Assembly (NCBI GenBank): GCA_027063075.1 | Contig: JAMOSM010000132.1 | Location: 1-6,750 of the forward strand | Direction of reading: 5' to 3' | Origin: Nautiliaceae bacterium | GTDB lineage: Bacteria; Campylobacterota; Campylobacteria; Campylobacterales; Nautiliaceae | DNA: 6,750 nt | Part shown: positions 5,870-6,750 of the stretch, in pieces | How the letters are laid out: each line of letters starts with the position of its first letter | Numbering within the stretch: position 1 is the first letter of the stretch | Notes under the pieces: model-generated | Told to the model about the DNA's origin: nothing | Databases searched by the model: none | The model's input: the letters and a program-made list of their open reading frames with translations, nothing else | Position numbers and translations under genes: made by a program

Positions 5870-6169
5870 ATGAACTATATTGACTTAATAGAACTAGACG
5901 TAACGGCAAATGCTTTGGTTATTAAATCTTATCAAGGTGATATTAATTCTATCATAAAAATTGAAGATAAAGAAATTGAAGAAATGAAGCTGAAAAAAGA
6001 CTCAATAAGCTTTTTTACAATTTCAAGAAATTTCAAAAATCCAATCAAGCCGGAATTTACAATCTTTATTTATACATTAAACAATATAATTATCGAAATG
6101 GTGTTTGAAAGTGATGACATAAAAAGCTTAGAGGGCTTAGAAGAGTATATAAAATCAATCCTTATATAA
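5870..6169 (+). CDS. Hypothetical protein, 99 aa
   Basis: I do not recognise this protein. It has 99 residues with no signal peptide, membrane helix, cysteine or clear motif. It is acidic in its second quarter (IEDKEIEEMKLKKD, about 31-44). It then has alternating hydrophobic stretches, FFTISRNF (about 48-55), FTIFIYTL (about 63-70) and NIIIEMVF (about 72-79), that look like beta strands. A C-terminal amphipathic helix follows (SLEGLEEYIKSILI, 86-99). That pattern suggests a small soluble alpha/beta protein. It is very likely a real gene: it has an exact TATAAT, AAGGA six nt before the ATG, and it fills the gap between the divergent operon and the convergent decarboxylase gene. Its stop overlaps the decarboxylase stop region by 8 bp. 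Confidence 0.75.
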   Translation: MNYIDLIELDVTANALVIKSYQGDINSIIKIEDKEIEEMKLKKDSISFFTISRNFKNPIKPEFTIFIYTLNNIIIEMVFESDDIKSLEGLEEYIKSILI

Positions 6170-6750
6170 CCTGATATTTCCTAAGCTCCTCTTCGCTTAT
6201 CCTTTCAATCAGTCCAAGTTTTTTTAATTTTTCAATTACTTCTTTTGTGGTATCAACATCAGGCGGCCACTCTCTGTCAAACTCATCAATATTTTTATCT
6301 TTATTTGTACCATCAATCCCGATAATCTCTTCAATCCAGATATCACGCAACGCATCAATATTGTTTGTGACTCTCCAAATTAACATATAAGGATTAAAAG
6401 TCTCAGGCGTATTAATAAACACTACAATTCTAAGATGTTTTTTTAGTGCTTTTAACTTATCAAAAATTTCACGGGCTCTTTTTGTTTTTTTGTATTTTAT
6501 TACACATATTGGATTTTTGGTATGAGTCATATACTGCTTAATTTCTTCTACGCTCTCATCAAGCTCTTTTATTCTCTCAAAAAGCTCTTTATCCTCTAAA
6601 ATTTCAATATCAATTCCCTTAGCCTCTTTTGTAGCATCAATACCAAGCTTACCGCCTACAAGCTCTTTTATGCTTGAATGGTCAAGCTCATCTACTATTC
6701 CCTTACTGATAAGGATATTCTCAGGGTCAAAATGATTTAGAATATATTCA
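6162..6750 (-). CDS. ubiD: UbiD-family decarboxylase, probable menaquinone (futalosine pathway) type, C-terminal part
   Basis: The - strand frame is open from TAA (6164-6162) to the right edge, giving the last 195 residues of a longer protein; the ATG at 6530 is internal. Upstream of it the frame reads GIVDELDHSS then GGKLGIDATKE, a UbiD C-terminal signature. After it come LRIVVFINTPETFNPYMLIW, NNIDALRDIW and IIGIDGTNK, which match the last part of E. coli UbiD (VIWAITTRMDPARD and GLDATNKW). UbiD enzymes are prenylated-FMN-dependent decarboxylases of aromatic acids. Campylobacterota make menaquinone by the futalosine route, where such an enzyme is the expected decarboxylase, so that role is inferred. 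The two GID-T-K motifs suggest an internally duplicated C-terminal region, as might be expected for the long (about 600 aa) form. The active-site domain lies outside the window. It is convergent with the 99-aa gene, with an 8-bp overlap and no terminator. Confidence 0.85.
   Translation of the reverse strand, partial: EYILNHFDPENILISKGIVDELDHSSIKELVGGKLGIDATKEAKGIDIEILEDKELFERIKELDESVEEIKQYMTHTKNPICVIKYKKTKRAREIFDKLKALKKHLRIVVFINTPETFNPYMLIWRVTNNIDALRDIWIEEIIGIDGTNKDKNIDEFDREWPPDVDTTKEVIEKLKKLGLIERISEEELRKYQVI

Noticed and set aside
6162..6530. A separate 122-aa gene starting at the ATG at 6530
   Set aside because: The frame stays open to the window edge and the upstream residues match the UbiD family, so this Met is internal.
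1..6750. Mobile element, prophage, toxin-antitoxin pair, CRISPR array or RNA gene
   Set aside because: No transposase, integrase, terminal or direct repeats, spaced repeats, or tRNA/rRNA-like segment was seen; gene composition is even across the window.

Overview
The window is AT-rich, gene-dense bacterial DNA in which neighbouring genes overlap or are only tens of bases apart. The proteins (Hcp, a short Crp/Fnr regulator, a one-domain hemerythrin, and a UbiD-type decarboxylase suited to the futalosine menaquinone route) point to a microaerobic or anaerobic member of the Campylobacterota. The Nautiliaceae (Nautilia/Caminibacter/Lebetimonas) are the best guess. That placement is inferred from composition and gene content, not from a marker gene.

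Left region (1-1323): a nitrosative-stress / redox block. It opens with the last 62 codons of hcp (hybrid cluster protein, hydroxylamine reductase) on the + strand. Convergent to it is a 211-aa Crp/Fnr-family regulator on the - strand. Divergent from the regulator is a bacteriohemerythrin with all seven iron ligands. The 72-bp gap between regulator and hemerythrin holds a perfect FNR-type palindrome (TTGAT-N4-ATCAA). It lies exactly 22 bp upstream of a perfect TATAAT, which is class II activator geometry. The regulator's recognition helix has the ExxSR pattern of FNR but the protein lacks FNR's Fe-S cysteines, so regulator and site match while the sensed signal is unknown.

Middle region (1310-5831, all - strand): a four-gene operon, 5' to 3' moxR-like AAA+ ATPase, DUF58 membrane protein, TgpA-like transmembrane transglutaminase, and a KamA-family radical SAM enzyme. 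Each junction overlaps (29, 32 and 4 bp), so translation is probably coupled. The first three form the well-known MoxR/DUF58/transglutaminase cell-envelope module. The fourth is an unusual passenger: a lysine-2,3-aminomutase relative that keeps the Fe-S, PLP-lysine and carboxylate-binding residues but appears to lack one acidic residue that defines lysine specificity. The moxR-like gene has no ATG/GTG/TTG in a sensible place. A strong AAGGAGG sits 5 nt before an in-frame ATT, which may be the true start.

Right region (5870-6750): an unrecognised 99-aa + strand protein divergent from the operon, with its -10 overlapping the operon's promoter region. It ends in an 8-bp tail-to-tail overlap with the 3' part of a UbiD-family decarboxylase gene that runs off the right edge. 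No tRNA, rRNA, insertion sequence, CRISPR array or prophage feature was seen, and there is no gene-free stretch above 300 bp.
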